From Malachius bipustulatus (lineage: Eukaryota; Arthropoda; Insecta; Coleoptera; Melyridae): a DNA stretch of 64,000 nt. Below, one piece after another: positions 24,119 to 35,814 of the stretch. Position 1 is the first letter of the stretch, and each line of letters starts with the position of its first letter. Both the position numbers and the translations under genes were made by a program. Location of the stretch: contig OU342636.1 in assembly GCA_910589415.1 (NCBI GenBank), positions 38,641,735 to 38,705,734 of the forward strand, written 5' to 3'. The notes below the pieces were generated by a model, which did no database searches, was not told the origin of the DNA, and saw only the letters and a list, made by a program, of their open reading frames with translations.

Positions 24119-25121
24119 CAGGGTGGGAAATTCTTGTACTACCCATCATTAGGATCTCGTAAACCGTAAGAGATACAGGGTCGGTTAAATTAGAGAAAAG
24201 TTGCGCTATTTTATGGCCATCTCGAATCCGTCAAAACATGCAAGATATCTGTGACCGTTCCTGAAATATCCTGAAAAAAACTGAAAAATCGAGAAATCTT
24301 ATTTTTGGAATATCTTTCTTACCATTGGAAATTAATAAATAATTTTTTGTAGCCTTACATAAGCCGTTATAAGCTATTTATCTGACGTTTCAAAAATTTT
24401 CACAGCCGACTAGATCCCAGAGTTTTCATAGTCAACTTTCGTTTTTCCTATGGCTGCCATATAATTTTTTTATGTCATTCTTATGTCATAAGAAAAAAAT
24501 AATAGAAACCAAAAACTAATAAACTTCAAAAAATAACTTTCAAAAATATTTGTTCTTCTTTTTTTTTCTAAAAAAAGACAACTTTTTAGATCGAATATCA
24601 TAGAGAAATTAACAACCTATAAGGCAAGCAGTATGACTTCATATTGGCCTATTTCAGTTAAGAACTATCTGTTTTTCTTTGAAAAAAGAAGAATAAAAAT
24701 TTTCCAATTTTTTTTTTCTAATATTTATTAATTTTTGGTTTATATTATTTTTTTCTTATCGAACGACATAAAAAAATAATATGGCGGCCATAAGAAAAAC
24801 GAAAGTTGACTATGAAAACTCTGGGATCTAGTCGGCTGTGAAAATTTTTGAAACGTCAGATAAATAGCTTATAACGGCTTATGTAAGGCTACAAAAAATT
24901 ATTTATTAATTTCCAATGGTAAGAAAGATATTCCAAAAATAAGATTTCTCGATTTTTCAGTTTTTTCAGGATATTTCAGGAACGGTCACATATATCTTGC
25001 ATGTTTTGACGGATTCGAGATGGCCACAAAATAGCGCAACTTTTCTCTAATTTAACCGACCCTGTATCTCTTACGGTTTACGAGATCCTAATGATGGGTA
25101 GTACAAAAATTTCCCACCCTG
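24119..25121. mobile_element. Foldback element 1 (CAGGGTGGG ends, TA flanks)
   Basis: About 370 bp at each end are near-perfect inverted copies: CAGGGTGGGAAATT opens at 24119 and its complement closes at 25121. The arms share TCTCGTAAACCGTAAGAGAT and GACTAGATCCCAGAGTTTTC (left-arm orientation). The ~250-bp centre is AT-rich. Flanking dinucleotides are TA on both sides, consistent with a TA target. No transposase frame, so non-autonomous. Confidence 0.88.
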
Positions 25122-25215
25122 TATACTATTTATTTATTCAACAGTTATTATTATGAAAACGAGATTTTCTCGCGTTAATTTTCTTTAATGACGACGAGTC
25201 GTTACAAATTTACCC

Positions 25216-25365
25216 CCCTAATGGCGCCCCTGGGCTCTAGCCCTATTAACTCAATGGTTAAGACTATATACCCTGCTTGGTATAGTGGAAATAGACAGGC
25301 AATAAATAAGAAAAGGAGAAACAAAAGTGAGGGTACTAAAATTGTATCGGCGTTCCCGAGTTGGG
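25216..25365. repeat. Dispersed repeat, copy 1 of a pair
   Basis: ATGGCGCCCCTGGGCTCTAG through AAAAGTGAGGGTAC is repeated at 27865-27995 with few differences. The internal TAACTCAATGGTTAAGAC faintly resembles a tRNA A box, but I find no B box, so a tRNA-SINE call is not supported. Confidence 0.7.
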
Positions 25366-26000
25366 CGAAATTACCTGAGTGACCCTTCGACTCTACGGGG
25401 CGCCTTATAATCCTGGAACTCAGTTGGGCGAAGGAATTTCTAAATACCGTTGAGTTATTTGCATGCTCTTCTATGGCTACGTTGCCAGATTTGACAGAAA
25501 TTCCGATTTTCTACATTAAATAAAATTGAAAAAATAAATAAATAATATTAATACTTGATGTATTATTTTTTTAGGTTCTATCAAATACATCAAGCCCTTA
25601 GTGCATTTACAATTATTTTATACTAGGTATACCTACAGCAGAAACATGAAACATCAATAGAAAAGTATAATAATAATACTAATAATAAGATAAAAAAAAA
25701 AACCACCGGTAACGGTAAATCAGGTCTTTGGTCAGGGTAGATTTTTTTTTCTTTTTTTTTTCACCTGACCAAAGACCTGACTTACCGATGACGCTAAAGT
25801 GCAACATAACCATCCGATCTACTAAAAACACCACTAAATAAATCTGGAAACACTGCTATATATGTATATGGGCAAGGTCGCACATGTATTTCTTGCCTGT
25901 CCAGTTATGTTTCATTATCTCTTATCATCCCTTCATTTCTCGTTTGTCGCCCAACTGAGCCCTGGGATTATCGCCCAACTCGCTATCGTCCGTCTTTTAC
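25366..26000. mobile_element. Possible element with GAGTTGGGCGA inverted ends and an internal hairpin
   Basis: CGAGTTGGGCGAAATTACC near 25358-25376 and CTCAGTTGGGCGAAGG near 25420-25435 are mirrored by CGCCCAACTGAGCCCTGGG and TTATCGCCCAACTCG near 25958-25990. Inside, GTAAATCAGGTCTTTGGTCA and TGACCAAAGACCTGACTTAC form a hairpin at 25704-25790. The boundaries are uncertain. Confidence 0.5.
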
Positions 26001-26099
26001 GGTTACTTATAATTGCGGATTGCGGATGATTAAAATGCGAAAGTGAAAAGCTGCGATAAGCTTGACGGCAAGCCGAGTCTAGACTCTTCCATCAGATCA

Positions 26100-26300
26100 C
26101 GAAAAAATGATTTATTTCTCCAAAATCGCGTTTTTGCGATTTTCAAAACGCTCCTGTAGCTTTATCTTTCAAGATTAGTGAACTTTTTTATAAAACTTTG
26201 GAATGACTTTCGCTTTTCGTTGAAAAAATGTCCAAAAGTCGTGTGACTTCTACAGGGTGTCCTTTCAAAGTTCTAAAAAAAAAACGTTTTTGTGACAAAG
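26100..26300. repeat. Dispersed repeat related to 8455-8640
   Basis: GCGATTTTCAAAACGCTCCT through ACGTTTTTGTGAC follows the same order of phrases as 8470-8640 in the Rbpn-5 intron, at lower identity. Non-coding. Confidence 0.6.
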
Positions 26301-26479
26301 TTGCAAAAATATTCAAAATTGAATCAACGCAAAAAATTCACTAACACCAACACCATGCCATTGGTGCGCAAAAATGTTTTAAAACCGTACCTACCGATGA
26401 ATACATAAATCTATGAAACTAGTCCTTCAGGAGTCCTCGATAGTTTCCTCGATTTTAACTGGCAAAATAAATATAATCT

Positions 26480-27110
26480 CTTTATGAGAAAATACACAAT
26501 TTGGATAGCTGGAGTTTGGCTAGGCGTATTAGAATTTTCATCAGGTTTTGTTTTAGTTTTTATTTTCTCACCTTGTAGGTGTCTTGAGCCGCCGGACACG
26601 TTTTCGGGTCAAAATTTGCTCGGGAATCTTTTTTTTTTCCAAATTTTGGTACTTTCAAAACTTTGGTGAGAGTTTTCACAAACTTCAATTTCTCTTGGTT
26701 GTAAGATGCTGAAATCGTAACTCATTGCTTGAAAAAGCAGAATGTGTTTTTTGATGGTTGTGTTTTGCAAAGCGTGCATGCGCACAGGAGAGTTAGAAAG
26801 TTGGAAGAAAGTTGGAGAGCATAGAAATGTTTGAGGATCGTTTCCCTTTCCTGGTTTCGATGATGTCGATGTCTTCTCCAACCAAGTGCCCATTAAGCGC
26901 GAAAACAGTCAATGTCACTAGATGTGGGATTTTTTTGGCGCGCTCTACCGGCGGAACGGTTAGTGTTTCAAAAAAAAACGTTGCTCATGAGAAATGTAGG
27001 AAATTTTGTCTACTTTAAGTTTGTATAGAATGACAAAAACTGAAAAATGTGTCAGAATGGCAAAATTTGGGCGAAAATTGCAAAAAAAAATCCGGCCAAA
27101 ACATTAGGAA
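26480..27110. repeat. Outlying fragments of the 340-bp satellite
   Basis: A diverged direct-orientation piece (about 26480-26680) and an inverted piece (GGCGCGCTCTACCGGCGGAA from 26937 to about 27110) match the main array at 16.4-20.3 kb. The arrangement again ends in an inverted copy. Confidence 0.75.
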
Positions 27111-27864
27111 AAAAATTCAGAATTAGAAAAAGTAATTTTATAAGCAACTATTGCAAAACGACATAAAAGTAATACAAAAAAGGAAACAAAATTTCAGAAA
27201 AAGATTGTTTTTCACCGTTTCAACTTATAAAAATGCGCAGAGCCATGATGACTATCTTCGTTAAGATATTGTTACTGGTCAGACACTTTTTTAAAATCAA
27301 TATTAAAGTCTTTTACAAAAAAAAATTCTCTAATACACTTATAACAGTAACCGTTAACCTCCAAATCCCAAATAATCAGCTGTTTCTCTTATTTATTTAC
27401 ACAACTAATGCTCTTTTACCACTTGTCTTCTACTCCACTATTCACAATAATTCACTGTCACTAAATACCACGACTGACTTACTCTGTGTCTTCCTCACTC
27501 TGTGATACTTTAGCTTTCACATTAAAGATACTATTGACTGACTAGAGTGCCTACAGCTCTTCTCATAGTCGTTGGCCGTGAAGCCTAGAAATGTCAGATA
27601 GTTCACGATATCTCGAACATGCGTAGAATGCGGAATCTTTCTGGTATTTGGTAGAACTGTCACTCTGGTCGGGCAATGTGTCATTCCTGTCATGTAACTA
27701 GAATTATCTCGAAAGCGACATTTCCATGAATGGCTGAGTCATCTTTGAGAATTGAACTTATTGTTCGATTATTGTCCTTGAACAACGTTCATTCGTAGAT
27801 ATACTTTCTTTATACCTGCTACGTGTTTAAAATGAAGCAATTTTGAAAATGTAAATTTTATAAA
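27111..27864. other. No gene; segment shared with 31130-31320
   Basis: The stretch around 27340-27540 (AATCAGCTGTTTCTCTTATT and following CACTATTCACAATAATTCAC) resembles 31160-31300, suggesting a further dispersed repeat. No coding features. Confidence 0.4.
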
Positions 27865-27995
27865 ATGGCGCCCCTGGGCTATAGCCCTATTAACTCAATG
27901 GTTAATACTGCCCTGCCCGGTGTAATGGAAATAGATAGGCAATAAATAAGAAAAGGAAACAAAAGTGAGGGTACAAAAATTGTATACCCTCATAC
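27865..27995. repeat. Dispersed repeat, copy 2 of a pair
   Basis: Matches 25216-25365 from ATGGCGCCCCTGGGCTATAG to GTGAGGGTAC. Confidence 0.7.
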
Positions 27996-29735
27996 ACCTA
28001 CTTCGTTACTTATTGTAGTAATTATTGTTTTGTTGATTGTTGTCTCGTTGGTGTTTAACTCGGCTCTTGGTGCTTCATAAAATAAATAATTTAGTGCAAT
28101 TGAACTATTTAAATTTAAAATTAAAACATCAACAAATCATGTCGTTGTTGTTAAAGTGAAAAGGTTATCTTTTTCACGAAAATTTGGAGCGATCATCACT
28201 CGAGAGACTCAGACGCAACGTCTGGTTCTTATCTCTTTCCTGGTCTTATTATTTATTAGTTTCGTTTCGTTGGACGTATTATTTATTGTATTTTTTCTGC
28301 TTTTGCAATTTGTGTTTTATATTATTATTAATATTATTATTATTGTACGTCTCAAAAACTTCTTTTGCAAGTATGTACAACAATTATTTTCCTTCAGCTT
28401 CAGAGATGATGAGAGAACTCAGGGGGTATAGTTGAAATTTGACATGTCGTTATTTATTGTTTTGGTGCCTCTCTGTCCCTCTTGGAAGTTCTGTCTAATG
28501 GAACCGAAACCAACCATCTCTCTCTCGACCATTATAATATTGTGCCGGTGCACTTCTCTTTCTCTACGCGACTCTACGACGCGTTAAGTCACTGAAATTT
28601 CGCCCTTAAAGGATACTTTTCTAGGCAATTAGGTAGAATTTCTAGGAATCCTTACTGCAGTGTTGAAACCTGTTCTTCTCTTCTTCCTTCCTAACAAGAT
28701 ACGAGACAAAAGACAAGAAATGACGTTTCAGGTGTTTGTGTTTATGTTATTATGTTTGAGCTGCTTGAGCAGGTTTGAGTTTTGTGAGTTGAGTTGTGAG
28801 TTGTCTCTTCTCTACTTTGACTGCAGACCAAGCCAGGCAGACTGAAGTCTAAATTTTTCTCTTCAAGACTTATTCGCATCCAAGTTTCGCTGTTTGCGTA
28901 TAATTTTTTTTATGTCCAATCGGTGTCAAGTACCTACCCTAATAAGTGAAATATTTATTGATGAAGGTGAGTTGATATGAATAGAATTATTGTAGTAGAT
29001 TAGATCATTTTTTTCTTCTTTATTTTTTTGAATTTTTATTAATTTGAAGGTTCAGTAATAATAATAATAATAATAATAATTGTTTTTACTCAATGATAAT
29101 AATATTAATCATGTTTGTTGTTTATTGTTGATGCAGTTTTTGTCTTCTCTGCTCTCTCTCTCTCTCTCTCGCTAATTAAAAATAGAAACATTATAAAGAC
29201 ACTTTTCAAAAACAAAGATATAAATAGAGAGCGACTTGTTCTTGTTGGGATGATCTTTCCTTGTACCTATTACCCTCTACGTTTCCAGCGTTATTATTTT
29301 CTAAATTCTTGTACGCTTTTTTTTATTTATTAATTTTTTTTACAAGCTTCCCTGAACCAATACTTTATGCTAATAGGTTCATATACGCAGGTACACATAC
29401 TTAATATAAATTATTAAAAAAAAATCAATAGAAAGGAGAAAAAACGAAAATTAATAAATCTAATAATAACGCCCTGGAAACATAGAGGGTAATACTAGAC
29501 TAAATTAAGGGGCCACCATTTTGTTCTAGGCACACCTAGTTGGCTTCTATTAAGCGAGTAGTGAGTAGTGTACATTTTAGTCCCTGTCCCTCCAATCTAA
29601 ATGATCGCTGTTTTAGGGAAACTTTTCCTACAACAATACGAACTAGACCTGATTTTTTTTTAATTTTTCAGCTTTATATTTTCTGAAATAATGAAAGATT
29701 CAAAAAACAATTAAATTAAATAATTGTCAAATTGG
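27996..29735. other. No gene seen; simple repeats only
   Basis: Includes an (AAT)n run near 29057-29083 and a CTCTCTCTCTCTCTCTC run near 29151-29170. Open stretches at 28156-28435 and 29115-29333 are low-complexity and show no domain. Confidence 0.4.
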
Positions 29736-30560
29736 ATGCAGACCCCCCTATATCAAATTTTCTTCCCCAATCGACTAAGTGAGGTCCCAGCTCAATTTCC
29801 CCACTCACGTTTCACCGATGCGAGGTGGGGAGGGGCCATTGTAAAACACGTTCCGAACCCGGACAAAACAAGTTTTCACAAGAGCGTGAAAGGGTTGATC
29901 TTTCTCGTTCGTGAGGGAAAATAAAAAACCCCACCAACGCATCAAAGGCAATTTTTAAAGCCGAAAATCAGGATATTCGGGTATTTTCTGCTGCTGGGGT
30001 TTTTTATTTTTCCTCACGAACGAGAAAGATCAACCCCCCGCCATCGTAAAAACTCGTCTTATCCGAGCCCAGAACGGCCGCCATGAATTTTGAAAGTTCA
30101 GATTTCAAGCTGTAAAAGTGATCTTGGACTACAAAAACTGCCCGCTAGGATTTTTTTGTTTTTAACGTGAAAACGTGCTCACATGATTTCATGATCGTGT
30201 ACCGGAGCCGGATTTTTAGCCACATCTCTCAAAGAAGTTTTTTCGCAATTTTAAAGATACTCCCTGTATAAGTACCTTTGAAAACGATATTACATACGTA
30301 CTACTTGTGATGCATAACAAAATTGTAAAGACGAACTGCAACAATATACAGGGTGTTCTAGTAAAAAAACAAACAAAGTTTGTGTTCCACCTTCAAACAG
30401 GTTGAGCATGTGAAAAAAAGTGTGCACGCTATTTAGGGCATTTCGAAGTGCAGACCCCCATATCAAAATTTTTTTTTTATCGACCCAGCTCAATTTTCCC
30501 ACTCACGTTCCACCGATCCGAGGGATTGGAGGAAGGGGGAGAGACCACTACAAAGTACGG
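29735..30560. repeat. Direct and inverted repeat cluster
   Basis: GCAGACCCCCCTATATCAAA plus following CCCAGCTCAATTTCCCCACT (29739-29850) recurs at 30450-30560. Between them, TTGATCTTTCTCGTTCGTGA (29893) is inverted as TCACGAACGAGAAAGATCAA (30014), giving a ~150-bp hairpin. Probably a nested non-autonomous element. Confidence 0.65.
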
Positions 30561-31440
30561 GATATCGGTTTTTCGTGGATTGCTCCGTCAGTTTTGATCC
30601 TACCGAAAAAATTGTTCTTCCCAAAAAAGAAGAGCTTGACAGACCACGTAAGTTCGTTCCAAGGCTGTAGTCGATCGGGCAACTTGTTCGCGAAATGTAG
30701 GTAGCGAATTTTAGGTGCTAGGGGATTCAGCCCTTTTTTAACCTTTTTTAGAAGGGTATTTTGAGGTTTTTTAAAGGCCCATTGGTGGTGGGGGGGTTTG
30801 GTGGGGCAAAGTTAAAAATTTCTGAAGACCCAGATAGCTCGACTCCGAAGAGACGTAGCGCAAAAAATCAAACGGCGTTTTGTTCGTTTTTTTTTCCCGG
30901 AATACAATGAACCCTTTCCAAAGCGACGTTCGCGAAAAATCCGCCGCAGGCACGCGAAACAAAAATCTGCTTTTTATTCAAAATGTTTTTTAGCATGAAG
31001 GGAAGGTGTGTGGATGTCATTTTCCTTCTTCCTCGAAGTTCAGCGGTTGACAAGAAGAAAGAATTTCCCAAATCGGTTGAAAATTGACCGAGATACGAAG
31101 AAGCGACTATTCAAAAATTTTCCCCCCTTTCCGCTCACTGCCGACTCACGCGGCCGTGAATCTACATAATCAGCTGTTCTCTTATTTACACACAGCAACT
31201 ATACTCTTTCACTTCACTTATCACAATCAATTCATTCTGTTTTTTACTTTATGTTTTCCTTGCTCTGTGGTGCTTCAGCTTCCATCCGCTTCCAAACTAC
31301 AAGTTCCTTCGTTATAATAATATTATGACGAAAATCTAGCAACTTTTTGCTCATTTAACCGACCCTGTATCTATTACGGTTTTTTATATCCCTCTATACC
31401 TAGTGAGCAACGAAATAGTCCCTATAAAGGGTGGTTTTCT
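30561..31440. other. No gene seen
   Basis: Mixed sequence with frames lacking recognisable domains. The 31160-31300 part resembles 27340-27540. TTAACCGACCCTGTATCT at 31357-31374 also occurs in foldback element 1. Confidence 0.4.
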
Positions 31441-32050
31441 TCTTTTTTTACATTTTTACTTGATCGTAATATCGCAATAATTCAACTCATGCAGAGTCTT
31501 TTTCTTTCTTTCGACTCAATTCTTCTTTTTTCTTCTTTTAAATGTTTTAATTTTTTTCCTTGTATATTTTGACCTGTTCAATTCTTCTTTCTTTTTTTTA
31601 TCTTTTCAATTTTTACTTTTCTTTAAACCTTCTCAATTCTTCTTTCTTTTGACCGTTTCAGTTCTTGTTCTTCAAGATTTTTTTTCGCTCTTCTCTTAGT
31701 ATCTTCATCATCTTAAATTAACCGCTGGATTGCTTCAGCTTTCATTTTTTTCGGCCTCTCTTCTGTATTTCTTCTCGTTCTTTTCGTTCTTTCAATTCTT
31801 CTTTTTTCTTTTTTTTTAACCTTTTCAATTCTTTTTTCTTTTGACTGTTTCAATTCTTTCTTCTTTTTTTTTGATCGTTTCAGTTCCTGTTCTTCAAGAT
31901 TTTTTTCCTTTCTGCTCTTTGTTCCTTCATCGTATTAATTAACTGCTGCTTCAGCTTTCATTTTTTCGGTCTTGCTTCTTGGTCATTATTGGCATAAATA
32001 GTGCACACTTGCTGTGTCACTTCAAATTATTATCCCACTTCTGACACCAA
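31441..32050 (-). mobile_element. Possible gypsy-type retrotransposon internal remnant with primer-binding-site-like sequence
   Basis: On the minus strand, TTGGTGTCAGAAGTGGGATA directly follows a putative LTR end, the position and form of a Ty3/gypsy primer-binding site. The downstream sequence is purine-rich with repeats of TTGAAGAACAGGAACTGAAACG and reads as Lys/Glu/Arg-rich text broken by stops. No protease, reverse transcriptase or integrase is visible. Confidence 0.4.
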
Positions 32051-32570
32051 TGTTACGAATTTTCCCTCCTGTGGGTTATTTCGAAAACCAGAATTGACGG
32101 AATTAATTGCTTTATTAAAACTACTTATCCTAATTTACAAGCTCAAATATAATGTGACTCCTATTAACAGCTTTCGTAAATAAAACACACTGTCTTTAAC
32201 ACTAGTATCGCCTTCTTAAATAGCACACTGATAGCTTATTTCGCTTGCCTTTTATCGCTTGGTACTTCTTTTGCACTTTTACACTCTTGGTGCTCTTCTG
32301 GAACGGCTTCGAGAATTAGTAGCTGGTGGTAGGTTCTCCCATAGATGGCTCTCGAACTTACCACTTTACGATAATTTTCCCATTCACATAGTTTGGATAG
32401 ATAGAGAAACTCCACATAGTTTCGTCGCTAGAGGGCGCTAAATTTTTGCAATTTTTGTTTATGGTTGTTGGACTTACTCGCTGATTGATAACCAACCAGC
32501 GACAGCTCTTGGAAGTTTTCCAGGTCATCTGCGATGTTCCGAGCTGTCCCGGCAGTCTGGCAGGAAGTGT
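32051..32570 (-). mobile_element. Possible LTR of the same retrotransposon (outer edge unknown)
   Basis: Begins with TGTTACGAA on the plus strand, next to the primer-binding-site-like sequence. The outer end could not be fixed. It contains the CTCF-like motif CGTCGCTAGAGGGCGC at 32423-32438. Confidence 0.35.
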
Positions 32571-33500
32571 TGATTAATTCTTAATTTAATTATTCATCGC
32601 CGCTGCATCGGCATTTTATGTGTTTACTCGCAGTGGTGCCTTTGCCGGCGGCGCACATTATCATTTTACCACGGTCAGTGATTAACGATTATAAAATTAT
32701 GCACTTTTGATCGGCTCGTTAATTTGAAAGTATGATTCCTTCCTATAGAAATCCAACTGGAAGGAATTAATTAATAAATAATTATTATTTGAACGAGAAA
32801 TTGGATGAATGAATATGTAAAAACGAAAAATTCCCATAATGACCACCGACCTTTGATAATAATCCCAACGATCTGAACGAGAAAATTAATAAGCCCGATT
32901 GTGCGGCCAGCCGAGCCGACTTTCTAATTCTGACACGATTTACTGGCGCCACTTTTTAAAATTGCAAGTTTATGGGCAATGAAAGTTCAAAGAAGCATTA
33001 ACTAGTTTTCTTTATACCTACTGCAGCTGGCTAACGTGTAGTGTTTAATGTTTATCTACTTTTGCGTTGTAATAAATGTAACGTGAATAACATTTATAGT
33101 AAACGTGACTAATAGATAGGAACGACTCTTCTTTGTTCCTCTCTAGTCTGGAAGTCTAGAACACAACAACAATAATAATAAAAATATAACGGTGCTGGTG
33201 CTGGTGCTAGTGCTAGTGCGGAATATTTTGTTTTCGTTTCTACATGTATGTATGTATAGTTGTTATGATATTCGTTGTTATAATAATTGAAATGATGCGA
33301 TGTTGTCGTTTGTTTCTGAAGTTTTATCTCTTGCATTTAATCTGCTGTTAATCTTAGTTTAATTACATTAATCGGACTTGTCAATGTCGGATTAAATCGC
33401 CATATTATTGATCCCTAGGTCGTATAAGTGCTTTTGCTGATCTAGTTAGTTGTAAAGCTACTAAAAACTGGAAGGGGTGCTTTTTACCGAGTTGAAATGT
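32571..33500. other. Non-coding sequence with a moderately CpG-containing patch
   Basis: 32590-32960 has more CG than its surroundings (TTTGCCGGCGGCGCACATTA) and several TAAT motifs, as in conserved non-coding elements. No coding frame. A GGTGCTGGTGCTGGTGCTAG run lies near 33190. Confidence 0.3.
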
Positions 33501-35110
33501 CTATTTCGATTTTTTATACATCTTCGATCGACACTTGACTCCATCTTGACTATTCCATCTTGAAGAATTTTTTGACAAATGATTTTTGGTCTTTGGAGTT
33601 TTGCTTTCATCTTTATTGGGAGTTTTCGTTTCGCTTTCATCTTTATTGGGAGTTTTGCCTTGCTTCTTATTCTTCTCTTGTTCAATGAGTGATTTTTGTG
33701 AATCTAGCTTATGAAGCTTTTTTTTCTTTTCTTCTTTTACGAATCTTCTCCATTTATTTTCCAAGATACATAATAATCTTTACCATCATCACCCAAATTT
33801 GATTCTTCTTCTTCTTCTTCTTCTTCTTCTTCTTCTTCTCCTCCCTCCTAGTCACTTCCTGGATCTTGTCGCTTCTTCTTCTTCTTCTTCTTCTTCTTCT
33901 TTTTCTTCTTCTCCTTCTTCCTGGTCTTTTCCTGGAGCTGGTCGGTCATCACGTCATCTTTTTACTTTTCTTCATTATTATATCTTCTCCATTGTGTACT
34001 TCAAATAATTGTCAGAGTCTGGATCGTTGATGAATCTTCATCTTCCTCTTCGTCATAAGATTGTTTTTAGGTAGGCTAACTTGTTGCTTCTTATTCTTCT
34101 GTTGTTCAATGGGAGATTTTTGTGAATTTCGCTCATGAAGCTTTTTTATTCTTCTTTTACGAGTGGTAAATCCTTTGCTCTCTCTTTCTCTTGATGTCTC
34201 CATTTATTTTAGAGTCTTTTTTCGAATCTTCATTTCATCACCCAAACTTTATTCTTCTTCTTAGTTTTTATCTTCGTATTCGTCTTCTTCGTCTTCTTCT
34301 TCTGTTTCTTCTTCTTGTTCTTCTTCCTGATCACTTCCTGGAGCTGGTCGGTCATCACCAATAATCTTTTTACTTTTCTTCATTATTATCTTCTCCATTA
34401 CTTCAAATAATTGTCAAAGTCTGTATCGTTGATGAATCTTCATCTTCATTTTCCTCCTGAGATTGTTTTTAGGTGTGCTCACTTGTTGCTTCTTATTCTT
34501 ATGTTGTTCAATGGGATATTATTGTGAATTTAGCTCATGAAGCTTTTTTTATTTTTATTTTCTTCTCTTACGAGTGGCTTTTGCTATCTCTTGATGTCTC
34601 CATTAATTTATTTCCGAGGATACATATTAATCTTCATCATCATCACCCAAACTTGGTTCTTCTTCTTCTTAGTCTTCTTCATCATCTTCTTCTTCTTTTT
34701 CGTTTTCTTGTTCTTCTTCATGGTTCCTGGAGCTGGTCGGTCATCACGTGGCATCTTCTTACTCTTCTTCATTATTGTCTTCTCCGGTTACTTCAAATAG
34801 TTAACTGGATCGTTGATGAATCTTCCTCTGCATCATCAGATTGTTCTTTAGGTGTGCTCATTTATCGTGGAGTGTCAACATTAGCTATTTTAGCAGGCGT
34901 TTATCCTTTCCTCTTATTCTTTCGTTTTTCAGTAGAAAATTTTCGGGGATTTTGCTGACAAAGTGTTCATTGCTTAATCTTTTGCGAGTGGGTAAGTCAT
35001 TTGCTCTCATTGTTTCCATTTATTTTTGGGGATACATAATATTCTTCACCGTCATCGCCCAGACTTGATTCTTCTTTTTCTTCTTTTTCTTCTTCTTCTT
35101 GTTATGGAGC
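33501..35110 (-). pseudogene. Multicopy purine-rich relic of a Lys/Glu-rich coding segment
   Basis: Three to four diverged units (about 400 bp) on the minus strand repeat the same order: an acidic run following DDRPAPGSDQEEE, a TCATCAACGAT-containing spacer, and a basic segment with KKLHERNSQKSPIEQQKNKK (34012-34203) or KKLHKLDSQKSLIEQEKNKK (33501-33764). A further copy near 34470-34640 is interrupted by stops. It could be a decayed charged nuclear protein gene amplified in tandem, or purine-rich repeat DNA that mimics one. Confidence 0.4.
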
Positions 35111-35158
35111 GTTAGATTTTTTAGCAGGTGGTTCCCAGCAAATAAGTACTAGTGTAGA

Positions 35159-35172
35159 GGGGGGGGGGGGGG
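35159..35172. repeat. Poly-G tract
   Basis: A run of about 12-13 G. Similar runs occur at 8330-8346 and 37496-37514. Confidence 0.8.
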
Positions 35173-35814
35173 AGTATCGTTAAAGACCAGGAGAAATATT
35201 AGCCCACCCCTCAACTAGGGGATGGAGCACAGGGCGCGAGAGAAACAAAACAATGAGAGAGAAACAAATTTACCACATTCTATGCTGGTTCTTTTCATAA
35301 TTCATAAAAAAAATTTTATGAAGATCTTGGCCTGACGGTGGCTGGTAAAGAAAAAAAATTGTGTTTAGTGGCGCCGATTTTTTTATTTATAGGAGCGAAT
35401 TTCATGTAGTTTGGTTTCAAAGCATAGTTTTAAAATTAAAAGGCCAAATGACTGTACCTCAGACCTACCTATCATAGATAATTAAATTCTGTTTAGTTAT
35501 GTAATAAATTGAATAGATGTGGCTGATAAATTATCTCGGCTGCATTCACTAACACTATAAGATAAAGTGGGTCACAGCGAGTTCACGCATCGAAAGTGCA
35601 TTTATTACTGTACAGGGTGTTCCATCACTACTTGAGTCGTCCAGTGACAAAAAATGAACGTTCATAAAAAATTATGACTATCCAAGTGCTGTGTTTAATC
35701 ACTGAATTAGGGATTCGAACCTTGGTCTTCTGGATTCGCACTAGTGATTCTACCACTGAACTTAAGTCATACCATATTTGTACGTCTCTCTGTGTGAGTG
35801 AGTGTATTAAATGG

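Noticed and set aside
25216..25365. tRNA-derived SINE
   Set aside because: Only a weak A-box-like string is present, with no B box at the right distance.
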